64,000 bases of DNA from contig NZ_BOPA01000035.1 of the NCBI RefSeq assembly GCF_016863515.1, forward strand, positions 43,471 through 107,470, in the 5' to 3' direction. This DNA comes from Micromonospora gifhornensis (GTDB lineage Bacteria > Actinomycetota > Actinomycetes > Mycobacteriales > Micromonosporaceae). The translations under genes and the position numbers were made by a program. Each line of letters begins with the position of its first letter. Within the stretch, counting starts at the first letter, position 1. The notes under the pieces were generated by a model. It saw only the letters and a program-made list of their open reading frames with translations. It did no database searches and was not told the origin of the DNA. Below are positions 34,756 through 43,089 of the stretch, one piece after another.

Positions 34756-36536
34756 GAACGACGTTGAGCGGGTTCTGGCGGCTGCTGGCGATGGCCTGGC
34801 GGGCGGACCGCCGCAAGACCATCGCGGCGACGGGCCTGATGGTGGCCGGTACCGTGAGCGGCCCGCTGCTGGCTCTGGTGCTGGGAATGATGACCGACGC
34901 GGTCATCTCCGGACAGGCCGGCGCGGCCGTCTGGTACGGCGTCGCGGTGGCGGTCCTGGCCATCGTGAGCCTTACCTTTGCGCACTTCTCGTACATCTTC
35001 TACCAGGAACTGGCCGAACTGGCCGAGCTCGAAGTGGTGCGGGATCTGATCCTGCTCACCAACGGCTCCGAGGGGATCGAACACCAGGAACGCGCCGAGT
35101 ACGCCGACGAACTGACGGTGCTGCACCGGGAGAGCCGTGGGCTGATCGGTGCACTGGAGTCGCTGTTCGGGATGCTGGGCCTGAGCCTGGCGATGATATT
35201 CACCGCGATCCTGCTGGCCGGCCTGAACCCGATTCTGCTGCTACTTCCGCTCGCGGCGGTGCCGCCGCTGATCTGCGGGCGTTGGGCCGAGTCGCGGATC
35301 GACCGGGCCAAGACCGAAACCGCCGAGCCGACTCGGATCGCCCTCAACCTGTTCCGGCTGTCCACCTCGGCCCGGTTCGCCGGCGAGTTGCGGGTCTTCC
35401 GGCTCCGCGACGAGCTGCGCCGGCGGCACCAGCGGGAATGGGAGCGGGCGAGCCGAGGGCTGGTCCGTTCGTACGGGGCGGCCTCCGCGGTCCGGACCCT
35501 CGGGCAGGTGATGTTCGGCCTGGCCTATGTCGGCGCGGTGTTGCTGGTCGTGCGGGAGGCCATCACCGGCCGCAGCACGATCGGCGACGTGGTTCTCGTC
35601 ATTGTCCTCGCCACCCAGGTCAACCAGCAGGTCACCGTGGCGGTCACGCTGCTCGCCAACCTTCAACGGATGGGCAGCATGCTGCGCCGCCTGGATTCCG
35701 TGCGGAAGCTGGTCGCGGTCGACCACCCGGTGCCGGTCGACCAGGAGCCGCCGGCTCGGCTGACCACCGGGATCGAGCTCCGGGACGTGGACTTCACCTA
35801 TCCGGGCACCAGCGAAGCGGTGCTGAGCGGCGTGTCGTTGAGCCTGCCGGCCGGGGCCAGCGTGGCCATCGTCGGCGAGAACGGCGCCGGCAAGACCACC
35901 CTGGTCAAGCTGCTCTGCGGCCTGTACCGGCCGACCAGCGGGCAGATTCTGGTCGATGGCACGGACCTGCGTCGGATTCCGGCCGAGTCATGGCGCAGGT
36001 ATCTGTCGGCGGCCTTCCAGGACTTCGTCCGCTTCGAACTGCTCGCGGGCCAGGTGGTCGGTCTCGGCGACGTGAGCCGGATGGGAGACGACGGCGCGGT
36101 CATCGACGCGTTGGATCGGGCGCAGGGCAGCGACGTCCTGGAGCGGCTGGAGCACGGACTGCGCACCCAGCTTGGCAAGAGCTACACCGAGGGTGCCGAG
36201 CTCTCCGGTGGTCAGTGGCAGAAGCTCGCGCTGGGCCGGGCGCTTATGCGCGAGGAGCCGTTGTTGCTGGTGCTCGACGAGCCCACGTCGGCCCTGGATC
36301 CGCTGGCCGAGGATCGGTTGTTCGAGTCGTACGCCCGGCAGGCCGCGCAGCTGCGGGCCAGTACCGGGGCCATCACCCTGTTCGTTTCGCACCGTTTCTC
36401 GACGGTGCGCATGGCGGATCTGATCATCGTGTTGCGCGACGGCCGGGTGGTCGAGGCCGGCAGTCACGATGAGCTGATGCGACGCGGCGAGCTTTACGCC
36501 GATCTGTTCAGCCTTCAGGCCCAGGCCTACCGGTAG
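34752..36536 (+). CDS. ABC exporter, fused permease-ATPase subunit 2
   Basis: A 594-residue partner of the upstream subunit, with the same layout. Walker A is GENGAGKTT (about 375), signature LSGGQ, Walker B LLVLDEPTSALD, and H-loop FVSHRFSTV. Both nucleotide sites look canonical, so neither half is obviously a degenerate site. The membrane part has a charged cytoplasmic segment with many Glu/Arg pairs (EGIEHQERAEYADEL). A strong bidirectional terminator follows. The overlap of start and upstream stop indicates stoichiometric synthesis. Confidence 0.87.
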   Translation: MRTTLSGFWRLLAMAWRADRRKTIAATGLMVAGTVSGPLLALVLGMMTDAVISGQAGAAVWYGVAVAVLAIVSLTFAHFSYIFYQELAELAELEVVRDLILLTNGSEGIEHQERAEYADELTVLHRESRGLIGALESLFGMLGLSLAMIFTAILLAGLNPILLLLPLAAVPPLICGRWAESRIDRAKTETAEPTRIALNLFRLSTSARFAGELRVFRLRDELRRRHQREWERASRGLVRSYGAASAVRTLGQVMFGLAYVGAVLLVVREAITGRSTIGDVVLVIVLATQVNQQVTVAVTLLANLQRMGSMLRRLDSVRKLVAVDHPVPVDQEPPARLTTGIELRDVDFTYPGTSEAVLSGVSLSLPAGASVAIVGENGAGKTTLVKLLCGLYRPTSGQILVDGTDLRRIPAESWRRYLSAAFQDFVRFELLAGQVVGLGDVSRMGDDGAVIDALDRAQGSDVLERLEHGLRTQLGKSYTEGAELSGGQWQKLALGRALMREEPLLLVLDEPTSALDPLAEDRLFESYARQAAQLRASTGAITLFVSHRFSTVRMADLIIVLRDGRVVEAGSHDELMRRGELYADLFSLQAQAYR

Positions 36537-36602
36537 GCGCGGGAAGGCGGGGACGTGTCGAGCATGAGCGCAACCGACCCGTGACGAGTTGGGGCGCTGC
36601 CT

Positions 36603-36643
36603 GAGCGGGGCCCTCAACCGCGGCGCGGTTGAGGGCCCCGCTC
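36603..36643. terminator. Bidirectional terminator, 18-base perfect stem
   Basis: Arms 36603-36620 and 36626-36643 are perfectly complementary with a 5-base loop. It separates the ABC operon from the converging DGPF gene and overlaps the last two bases of the latter. Confidence 0.85.
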
Positions 36644-36977
36644 ACCCCTGCCGGAAGGGCCGCAGCTCCAGCACGCCGTGCCGGGCGACCGGGTGCTTGG
36701 ACGCCACCTCGATCGCCTCGTCGAGGTCGGCACACTCGATGATGTCGAAGCCGGCGATCTGCTCCTTGGTCTCGGTGAACGGGCCGTCCGCTATCAGCAC
36801 CTCGCTGTCGCGGACCCGTACCGTGGTGGCATCGCTGACCCCCTGCAACTGACTGCCGGACAGCCAGACGTTGCGTCCGGCCTCCTCCGCCCACTCGCCG
36901 GGACAATCGAATACCGCCGCATCATCCGGCGGCAGGACCAGCGACTCGTCGACACAGACCAGCATGAGATATTTCAT
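36642..36977 (-). CDS. DGPF/YCII-related protein, ECF42 partner
   Basis: A 111-residue YCII-fold protein with the name-giving DGPF at 64-67 in IADGPFTETKEQIAGF, plus MKYLMLVCVDE at the start and a C-terminal EVASKHPVARHGVLELRP. DGPF proteins are the main targets of ECF42 sigma factors and are often encoded beside them; their biochemical role is unclear. The ATG at 36977 has GGAGGAGA at good spacing; longer frames are not family-like. Here the gene points back toward the sigma factor but is separated from it by two ABC genes, an arrangement less compact than usual. Confidence 0.85.
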   Translation of the reverse strand: MKYLMLVCVDESLVLPPDDAAVFDCPGEWAEEAGRNVWLSGSQLQGVSDATTVRVRDSEVLIADGPFTETKEQIAGFDIIECADLDEAIEVASKHPVARHGVLELRPFRQG

Positions 36978-37011
36978 CGGTTCTCCTCCCGGCATCCATC
37001 TCTTACGGTAC

Positions 37012-37038
37012 GACGGCCGGCGAGGTCGCCGATGGACA
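37012..37038 (-). promoter_or_regulatory. Possible ECF42-type promoter upstream of the DGPF gene
   Basis: On the minus strand TGTCCA (37038-37033) and CGTC (37015-37012) are separated by 17 bases and lie 35 to 61 bases before the DGPF start codon. From memory, ECF42 promoters have TGTCGA at -35 and CG(A/T)C at -10, so this is one mismatch away. It is a short motif and needs experimental support. Confidence 0.35.
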
Positions 37039-37168
37039 GCAGCGGCGAGTTTTCGTCGTGAGTTGGTCAAGGGAATGTCCGCTCGCGCTGAGCTGGGTCG
37101 GTGCGCCGACGCGGGCAACGGCAAGGGAAGAGATGCACCTTGCTGGGTGGCGCGCCGATCATTACTGT

Positions 37169-38326
37169 ATGCAGCCATTTCGCGTACAGATACCCGAGGT
37201 GCAGCTGAACGATCTCAGTCGCCGGTTGGCTGAGGCCCGTTGGCCGGAGAAGCTGCCAGACGTCGGCTGGGAGCGTGGCGTGCCGACGAGCTACCTCAAG
37301 AACCTGGTCGATTACTGGCGCACCGACTTCGACTGGCGTGCCGTCGAGGCCTCCTTGAACGGGTACCCCCAGTACACCGCTGACTTCGACGGTACGACCA
37401 TCTACTTCATGCACGTGCGTTCGCCTGAGCCGGGCGCGATGCCGATGATCATGACGCACGGTTGGCCCGGCTCGGTCGTGGAGTTCCTGGACGTCATCGG
37501 ACCGCTGACCGATCCCCGGGCCCACGGCGGCGACCCGGCGGACGCGTTCCACCTCGTGATTCCCTCGTTGCCTGGGTTCGGCTTCTCCGGGCCCAACCCG
37601 AACGTCGGCTGGAACAACCTGCGCACAGCCCAGGCGTGGGCGGAGCTGATGCGCCGGCTCGGATACGACCGCTACCTGGCTCAGGCCGCCGACTTCGGCA
37701 CCGGTGTGTCGCTCACTCTCGCCGGCGTGGACGAGGAGCACGTGGCCGGGGTGCACCTCAACACGCTGCCTACCCCGCCCAGCGGCGATCCGGGAGAGCT
37801 CGACACCCTCGACGACGAGGACCGGGCCCGGCTGGCGCGGTCGGCCCGGTTCGTCCGGGAGCTCGCCGGATCGATGAAGCTCCAGGCGACCCGGCCGCAC
37901 ACGGTGGCGTACGCGCTGGCCGACTCGCCGGTCGGGCAGCTTGCCTGGATCGTGGAAAAGTACAAGGACTGGACGGACTCGGCGAGCGTTCCCGAGGACG
38001 CGGTGAACCGCGACCGCCTCCTGGCCATCGCAAGCATCTACTGGTTCACCGGTACGGCTGGCTCCTCCGCCCAGTTCTACTACGAGATCGCCGAGAACCT
38101 GCCGATCAACGTGTCCACGGGCCGGTACCCGGCGATCAAGGCACCGCTCGGTGTGGCGGTGTTCCCGCACGCACCGTTCGTGCCGATCCGGCGCTTCGCC
38201 GATCGGGACTTCCCGTCGATCGTGCACTGGAACGAGTTCGACCGGGGCGGCAACTTCGCCGCGCTGGAGGAGCCGGACCTGTTCATCGAGGACGTCCGGG
38301 CGTTCCGCCGACTGATCAAGGAATGA
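37169..38326 (+). CDS. Epoxide-hydrolase-family alpha/beta hydrolase with His to Asn change
   Basis: A 385-residue protein with the N-terminal EHN domain (residues 1-110) and an alpha/beta-hydrolase core. The oxyanion motif HGWPGS (97-102) and nucleophile Asp175 (AADFG) are present. At the place of the catalytic His, in the GGHFAALEEP-type segment, this protein has GGNFAALEEP with Asn362. The paralogue at 48787 keeps His361. Without the general base, hydrolysis of the ester intermediate should fail, so it may be inactive or do another reaction such as cyclisation. The start at 37169 matches the paralogue; an ATG at 37133 with AAGGGAAG upstream would add 12 residues. The cyclase gene follows by 1 base. 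Confidence 0.83.
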   Translation: MQPFRVQIPEVQLNDLSRRLAEARWPEKLPDVGWERGVPTSYLKNLVDYWRTDFDWRAVEASLNGYPQYTADFDGTTIYFMHVRSPEPGAMPMIMTHGWPGSVVEFLDVIGPLTDPRAHGGDPADAFHLVIPSLPGFGFSGPNPNVGWNNLRTAQAWAELMRRLGYDRYLAQAADFGTGVSLTLAGVDEEHVAGVHLNTLPTPPSGDPGELDTLDDEDRARLARSARFVRELAGSMKLQATRPHTVAYALADSPVGQLAWIVEKYKDWTDSASVPEDAVNRDRLLAIASIYWFTGTAGSSAQFYYEIAENLPINVSTGRYPAIKAPLGVAVFPHAPFVPIRRFADRDFPSIVHWNEFDRGGNFAALEEPDLFIEDVRAFRRLIKE

Positions 38327-38327
38327 C

Positions 38328-39266
38328 ATGAGCCAGCAGCCGGCTGCGGTAGAGGACTTCCGGGCGCTCGGCGCGCGGCTGAGCAACTGGGGCCGCTGGG
38401 GCCCGGACGACCAGCGCGGCACCACCAACCTGATCACGCCGGAGCGGCTGGTGGCAGCGGCCGGCCTAATCCGGCGGGGCAAGGTGTTCGACCTTGGCAT
38501 CCCGCTCGACGGGAACGGCCCGCAGCCGGGTGGAGGACGGATCAATCCCGTCCACCTGATGTCGGAGACCGGCGCCGAGCAGGTGTTCCCGGGCGGGTTC
38601 CGGTTCGCCGACGACTACATCTTCATGGCGTTGCAGGGTTCATCGCAGTGGGACGCGCTGTCGCACGTGTATTACGACGACCGGATGTACAACGGCTTCC
38701 CGGCCGGCGGTGTGACAGTCAGAGGCGCCGCGCACTGCGCAATCGACCAGCAGAGCGCGGGAATTGCCGGCCGTGGCGTGCTGCTGGACATCGCGGCGCT
38801 GAAGGGCGTCGACTGGCTGGAAAGCGGCACCGTCATCACTCCCGAGGATCTCGACGAGGCGGCCGCGCGGCAGGGCGGTGTCGAGGTCGGCCCGGGCGAC
38901 ATCCTGTTGTTCCGCACCGGCTGGCGCCGCAAGTTCCTGCGCGACGGCGACCGGAACGCGTTCATGGCCGGTGAGCCCGGCCTCGGCCAGGCGTGCTGCG
39001 CCTGGCTGCGCGACCGCGACGTCGCCGCGGTCTGCTCGGACAACTGGGCCATCGAGGTGCTTCCGGGCGAGAACCCTGACGCGCTGTTGACCGTCCACAT
39101 GGTTCTCATCCGGGACATGGGCATGACGCTCGGGGAGATCTTGGACTTCGAGGAACTCGCGGCCGACTGCGAGGACGACGGTGTCTGGGAGTTTTTCTTC
39201 GCGGCACCTCCGCTGAAGGTGAGCCGGGCGGTGGCGTCGCCGATCAACCCGCTGGCGATCAAGTAA
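38328..39266 (+). CDS. Cyclase family protein (kynurenine-formamidase-like fold)
   Basis: A 312-residue member of the cyclase/KynB superfamily, metal-dependent amide or ester hydrolases and lactone-forming enzymes. It belongs to the longer subgroup that begins with NWGRWGPDDQRGTTNLITPE. The metal site corresponding to HxGTHxDxP reads QGSSQWDALSH (about residues 105-115), keeping Asp and the last His. A later DILLFRTGW strand and SDNWAIEVLP loop are also family features. It starts one base after the epoxide-hydrolase stop, so the two are co-translated. It may close or open a ring in the product of this cluster. Confidence 0.8.
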   Translation: MSQQPAAVEDFRALGARLSNWGRWGPDDQRGTTNLITPERLVAAAGLIRRGKVFDLGIPLDGNGPQPGGGRINPVHLMSETGAEQVFPGGFRFADDYIFMALQGSSQWDALSHVYYDDRMYNGFPAGGVTVRGAAHCAIDQQSAGIAGRGVLLDIAALKGVDWLESGTVITPEDLDEAAARQGGVEVGPGDILLFRTGWRRKFLRDGDRNAFMAGEPGLGQACCAWLRDRDVAAVCSDNWAIEVLPGENPDALLTVHMVLIRDMGMTLGEILDFEELAADCEDDGVWEFFFAAPPLKVSRAVASPINPLAIK

Positions 39267-39278
39267 CCGCTCGATCGG

Positions 39279-39308
39279 GCCGCTCCGTGTGTTTCTCCGC
39301 GGAGCGGC
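39279..39308. terminator. Hairpin terminator after cyclase gene
   Basis: Nine-base arms GCCGCTCCG and CGGAGCGGC with a 12-base loop, 12 bases after the cyclase stop. Confidence 0.65.
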
Positions 39309-39342
39309 TCAATGCTGTCCCCAGTGCCGCCTCGGGTGCATA

Positions 39343-39381
39343 GATTCGGGCTCCTCGACCGTCAGCCGAGGAGCCCGAATC
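39343..39381. terminator. Hairpin terminator of the oxygenase operon (minus strand)
   Basis: Perfect 15-base arms (39343-39357 and 39367-39381) with a 9-base loop, ending 10 bases from the stop of the converging group-D oxygenase gene. Confidence 0.75.
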
Positions 39382-39390
39382 CCATTCCGC

Positions 39391-40563
39391 CTACAGATAC
39401 AGGGTGTCCGGTTCGAGCCCGCTCAGCACGCGGCCGTACAGCTCGAGGTTGGTCTCGGGCTGCATCAGGGCGTGCATGTTCATCGCATCGATGTCACGGG
39501 CGATCTGCTGGATCGGCACGTTCGTATAGATGGAGGAGCCGCCGCTGGCTCGGCGCAGGATGTTCACGGACTCTTGGGCCAGGCGGCAGGCACGTCCCAT
39601 GTCGACCCGGGCACGGGCACGGTCCTCGATCGTCCAGGGGTCCGCAGCGGCGTTCTTGGTGTCCGTTTGCCGGGCCAGCCGCTGCGCGTGGAACTCGGCC
39701 TCGTCGGCACGCACCACGGCGTCGGCGAGCTTGAGGTGGGTCACCGGCGCGGCCGCCTGGGAGGCGTACGAGGTGTACGTGATGCCCCGCTCCTGCATCC
39801 GCTGGCGGAACTGGTCGATGGCCGCCCGGGCCATTCCGACGGCGAGGCCGGTCACTGAGGCAGCCGCGGTCGCCACGAGCGGAGCGCCGTAGATGCCGGT
39901 GCGGCCTGACGCGTAGCCGTCGGGAAGCGCGGATACCAGCGGCACAACCCTCGCGGCCGGGACGAACACGTTGTCCGCCACCGTGGTGACGCTGCCCGAT
40001 CCGCGCAGGCCCGAGGTGTGCCAGTCATCCACGACCAGCAGGTCCGACAGCGGGGCGAGGGCCATCACCGGCCACGGGTCGCCCCCAGGGCCCGGGGCCA
40101 TGGCCACCAGGACCTGCCACTGGCTGTGCGGGGCGCCGCTGACGAAGCCCCACTTCCCGTTCACGAGGAAACCGCCGTCGACGGGTGCGGCCGTCGCCGA
40201 CGGGCTCAGGGTGCCGCACATGCGCAGGCTCGCGTCGGCAAAGACCTCGTCGCGCACCTCCGGCGGGAACAGCGCGGCCATCCACGTGGTGATCCAGTTG
40301 ACCGCGACGGTCCAGGCCGCGGAGGCGTCGGCCTTCGCCAGCTCGGTGGCCACCGCGACCATGGTGGTCGCGTCACTCTCGTAGCCGCCGTTGGCCGCCG
40401 GCACCCGGAGCCGGAACATCCCGGCGTCGGTCAGCGCCTCGACGACCGTGTCATGGACCCGGCGATTCTCCTCGTTCCAGCCGGCGTGCTCGGTCATTAC
40501 AGGCGCCAGTTGCGACGCCCGATGAACCAGTTCGATCTGCGTCGGTAGCTCGGTGGTCTCCAT
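39391..40563 (-). CDS. Acyl-CoA-dehydrogenase-fold flavin monooxygenase (group D, HsaA/HpaB-like)
   Basis: A 390-residue flavoprotein of the acyl-CoA dehydrogenase superfamily. It lacks the catalytic Glu pattern of true dehydrogenases and has the C-terminal type-2 domain, with ASGGSSIYTNVPIQQIARDI followed by NMHALMQP and a short hydrophobic tail. These features mark two-component flavin-dependent oxygenases that use reduced flavin from a separate reductase to hydroxylate an aromatic or amino group. No reductase lies in the cluster. It is the last gene of a minus-strand set (GT2, VOC, oxygenase). A decayed paralogue of its C-terminus is found at 51890-52205. Confidence 0.78.
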   Translation of the reverse strand: METTELPTQIELVHRASQLAPVMTEHAGWNEENRRVHDTVVEALTDAGMFRLRVPAANGGYESDATTMVAVATELAKADASAAWTVAVNWITTWMAALFPPEVRDEVFADASLRMCGTLSPSATAAPVDGGFLVNGKWGFVSGAPHSQWQVLVAMAPGPGGDPWPVMALAPLSDLLVVDDWHTSGLRGSGSVTTVADNVFVPAARVVPLVSALPDGYASGRTGIYGAPLVATAAASVTGLAVGMARAAIDQFRQRMQERGITYTSYASQAAAPVTHLKLADAVVRADEAEFHAQRLARQTDTKNAAADPWTIEDRARARVDMGRACRLAQESVNILRRASGGSSIYTNVPIQQIARDIDAMNMHALMQPETNLELYGRVLSGLEPDTLYL

Positions 40564-40742
40564 CGCGTCCTCCTCGAGGCCTCGGTTGAGGGAATGTCGT
40601 GTAAGAGTCCCTTTCGGGGAGTACGCCGTCCGGAGACGCGAACCGGCCGGTATCCGAATTCTCGCGCCGGCCGGAGCGCTGCTTCACCTTCCTCCGCGCG
40701 GCTCAGCCGCACCTTGCTGCGTCACTCACCCACGGGCGGGTT

Positions 40743-41483
40743 TCACTCTTTGATGACCGACATGATGTTGCCGGCCGGGTCACGGAACCAGGCGATCAGC
40801 GGCCCGCCCTTGCGGAACACACCGTCGTCGTCCACGCCGTCGAACTTCTCCATCTCCACGCCGCGCTCGCGCAGCCACGCCACCGCCGCGTCGATGTCAT
40901 CGACCGGGAAGTTGAGCATCGTGTACGTGGCTGGCTCGTGGTTCGGCTTGGGGTATACCAGGATTTCCCGGTTGCCGCCGACATGCAGGTGCAGCATGCC
41001 GTGCTGCTCGGTCACCGGGATCCCGAGCGTGTCGCGGTAGAACTCCTGCGCGCGGGGGATGTCGTCCACCGAGAACCCGTTGAACGCCACCGCACCCGCG
41101 AGCATCCCGGAGCCACCGCGGGCGGCGGCGAGGTACTCCGCGTTGAGCTCGATGATCTGCACGTAGTTGCCGTCCGGGTCCAGCAGTGTGCCGAACAGGC
41201 CGTCCTTACGCTCCTCCAGCGGCGCGACCCAGGACACGCCCATAGCGTCGAGGTGTGCGGCCACCTTGCGGGCATCCGTGACCTCGAAGTTGAGGATGAC
41301 GCGCCCGGGTTCCACCGTCGTCGTCGCGACGTCGTCGCGACTGTCCACGAGCACGTCGAACCCGTCGAAGTCGAGGAAGCCGGACGGTTGCTGAAGCGCT
41401 TCGAACGCCTCGATGTACCAGGTGCGCAGCCGTTCCGGGTCGGCCGAGCCGAGCAGAATGCTGCCGAGTCGTGGCGTTGACAT
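40743..41483 (-). CDS. Two-domain VOC family protein
   Basis: A 246-residue protein with two VOC modules (about residues 5-118 and 128-245). Each has the beta-alpha-beta-beta-beta pattern, with GTLLDPDGNYVQIIEL and IAWFRDPAGNIMSVI at the module ends. Modules of this kind make a complete metal or ligand pocket in glyoxalases, extradiol dioxygenases and antibiotic-binding proteins. Metal ligands are only partly visible. The ATG at 41483 follows GGAGG. It lies 42 bases after the GT2 gene and 179 bases before the oxygenase gene. It may be a ring-cleaving or isomerising tailoring enzyme or a resistance protein. Confidence 0.8.
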   Translation of the reverse strand: MSTPRLGSILLGSADPERLRTWYIEAFEALQQPSGFLDFDGFDVLVDSRDDVATTTVEPGRVILNFEVTDARKVAAHLDAMGVSWVAPLEERKDGLFGTLLDPDGNYVQIIELNAEYLAAARGGSGMLAGAVAFNGFSVDDIPRAQEFYRDTLGIPVTEQHGMLHLHVGGNREILVYPKPNHEPATYTMLNFPVDDIDAAVAWLRERGVEMEKFDGVDDDGVFRKGGPLIAWFRDPAGNIMSVIKE

Positions 41484-41525
41484 TCAGGACCTCCACGTAT
41501 CGATCGATGACTTCTAGTCTTCAAC

Positions 41526-42782
41526 CTATCGAGAAATGGCGGCCGTCTTTTGGATCAACGCGGGCGTAAGTTGTACCGATCCGCCGACCCGGGCAGCCTC
41601 CGCCAGGATCTCGGTCGACCAGCGCGGCCAGAGTCCGGCCAGGCGCGACGTCAGGACCACGACATCCACGGCGTGGTCGGGCAGCGGAGTGCGGATGCCG
41701 ATGGCGTGGTACGTGGCACCGAGCTCGGCCACGGCGTCGGCGTCGAAGTCCAGGGTCACCGCGCCGGCCAGTTCCGCCGGCAGGCGGCGGCCCGCGCCAA
41801 ACACCGCGAGACGGCCGGGTGGTAGCTGCGGCAGCAGGTCGGCGACCTCCGCCGCCACGTCGACGGACCGGGCCTGATCGATACAGCCGATCAGGAACCG
41901 GTAGTTCTCATCCACCTCCAGCAGGTCATCGTCGTTGTTCAGCAGGTTCCAGGCCAGCTCGGTCATCGGCTCCGGGAACCTGGACATCATCCGGCGCATG
42001 TTCACCATGGTGCCGGCCAGCGCATCGGCCAGGGGTGCCCGATCGTGCGGTGCGTGCACCGCCCAGGCGGTGCGGCTGAGCCGGAATTCGAGGCCGGCCT
42101 TGAACAATCGGAAGCCCAGTTCCAGGTCATCCAGACCCCAGAGGACGATGCCCTCGTCGAAGCCGTCCACCCGCCAGTAGTCCTCGGCGGATATGGAGAA
42201 GTTGAGCCCCCAGAGCAGGACCCACGGTGCGACCATCCGACTGAGGTCGAAGTCGGTCTTGACGAACGCCGCGTGCCGGGCATCGAAGAAGGCCGGCGAG
42301 TTGTGGAACCGAGCGACGACGTCCTCTGGCAGCGACTCGGTCACTGCCTCGGCCAGACCGGGGGGAGGTTCCTTTTCAAAGTCGTAGCCCCAGGTATAGC
42401 CCACCACGACCAGCCGTTCGCCTTTGGCGTGGGCCGCGACGTGCTCGGTCAGGAAGTCCGGCCCGACGTATACACCGCTGTCGAGGAAAACCAGCAGCGG
42501 CGCGGCGGCCAGCCGGGCGCCGGCGTTGCGGGCCAGGCACACCCGGTTGCCCTCGTCGGGCTGGAAGTGGTATTTGATTCGCAGCTGCTGCGACGCCTCT
42601 TCGACCACCGCGCGGCTACCGTCCGACGAACCGTCGTCAGCGACGATGACTTCGAATTCGTCGGCCGGCATTCGCTGCCGGGTGAGGTTTCGCAGCGTTT
42701 CACGCAACAAGTCGCGCCGGTTGTAGGTCGGGATGACCACCGTCACCCGGGGAACCGAGCCTGCTGTCCTAGTAGCGTCCAC
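41526..42782 (-). CDS. GT2 glycosyltransferase with degenerate methyltransferase-like C-terminal domain (copy A)
   Basis: A 418-residue protein. Residues about 10-270 form a GT-A domain: VTVVIPTYNRRDLLRE, VIVADDGSSDGS, FLDSGVYVGPDF in place of DxD, and WGLDDLELGFRLF as the ED-type motif. The last 120 residues follow the class-I methyltransferase pattern: LAVFGAGRRLP, VTLDFDADAV, then TPLPDHAVDVVVLTSRLAGL and EILAEAARV. The glycine motif is poor for SAM binding, so it may be a non-catalytic module. The start is GTG at 42782, with no strong ribosome site. It is the first gene of the minus-strand set and has a paralogue at 50624. Confidence 0.78.
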   Translation of the reverse strand: MDATRTAGSVPRVTVVIPTYNRRDLLRETLRNLTRQRMPADEFEVIVADDGSSDGSRAVVEEASQQLRIKYHFQPDEGNRVCLARNAGARLAAAPLLVFLDSGVYVGPDFLTEHVAAHAKGERLVVVGYTWGYDFEKEPPPGLAEAVTESLPEDVVARFHNSPAFFDARHAAFVKTDFDLSRMVAPWVLLWGLNFSISAEDYWRVDGFDEGIVLWGLDDLELGFRLFKAGLEFRLSRTAWAVHAPHDRAPLADALAGTMVNMRRMMSRFPEPMTELAWNLLNNDDDLLEVDENYRFLIGCIDQARSVDVAAEVADLLPQLPPGRLAVFGAGRRLPAELAGAVTLDFDADAVAELGATYHAIGIRTPLPDHAVDVVVLTSRLAGLWPRWSTEILAEAARVGGSVQLTPALIQKTAAISR

Positions 42783-43089
42783 TCTGCCAGTGTGCCGACG
42801 AGAACGTCCGTGTTCATCTCCCAGAGTGCCGCTCGCGACGCATTCACGAGGATGCCCACCGATGACGGCTGGGTGACGCTTGCAAGGCGTCGCCCGACTC
42901 CGGACAGGGAGAAATCGCTGTCATCCCGTTGCTGATGACGCTTCGGACGATCAACCCTTCCACATCAACGACGTGATTGTGGCTCGGTCTGGACACGACA
43001 ACCGGACGCCCCGAGTCGGCCTGATGACCCGCCCACGGGGCCGCCTGTCGCACTGCAAGCCAGCACATATCGGTAAGGGGAAGAGTGCC
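42783..43089. promoter_or_regulatory. Divergent promoter region between GT2-A and aminotransferase
   Basis: A stretch of 307 bases between two divergent biosynthetic genes, so it should hold both operon promoters. Short open frames here lack ribosome sites. No clear dyad operator is visible. Confidence 0.4.

Noticed and set aside
42852..42935. Short 27-codon ORF in the divergent promoter before the aminotransferase, considered as a peptide precursor
   Set aside because: The purine-rich sequence directly abuts the ATG, leaving no proper ribosome spacing, and no peptide-modifying enzyme is nearby.
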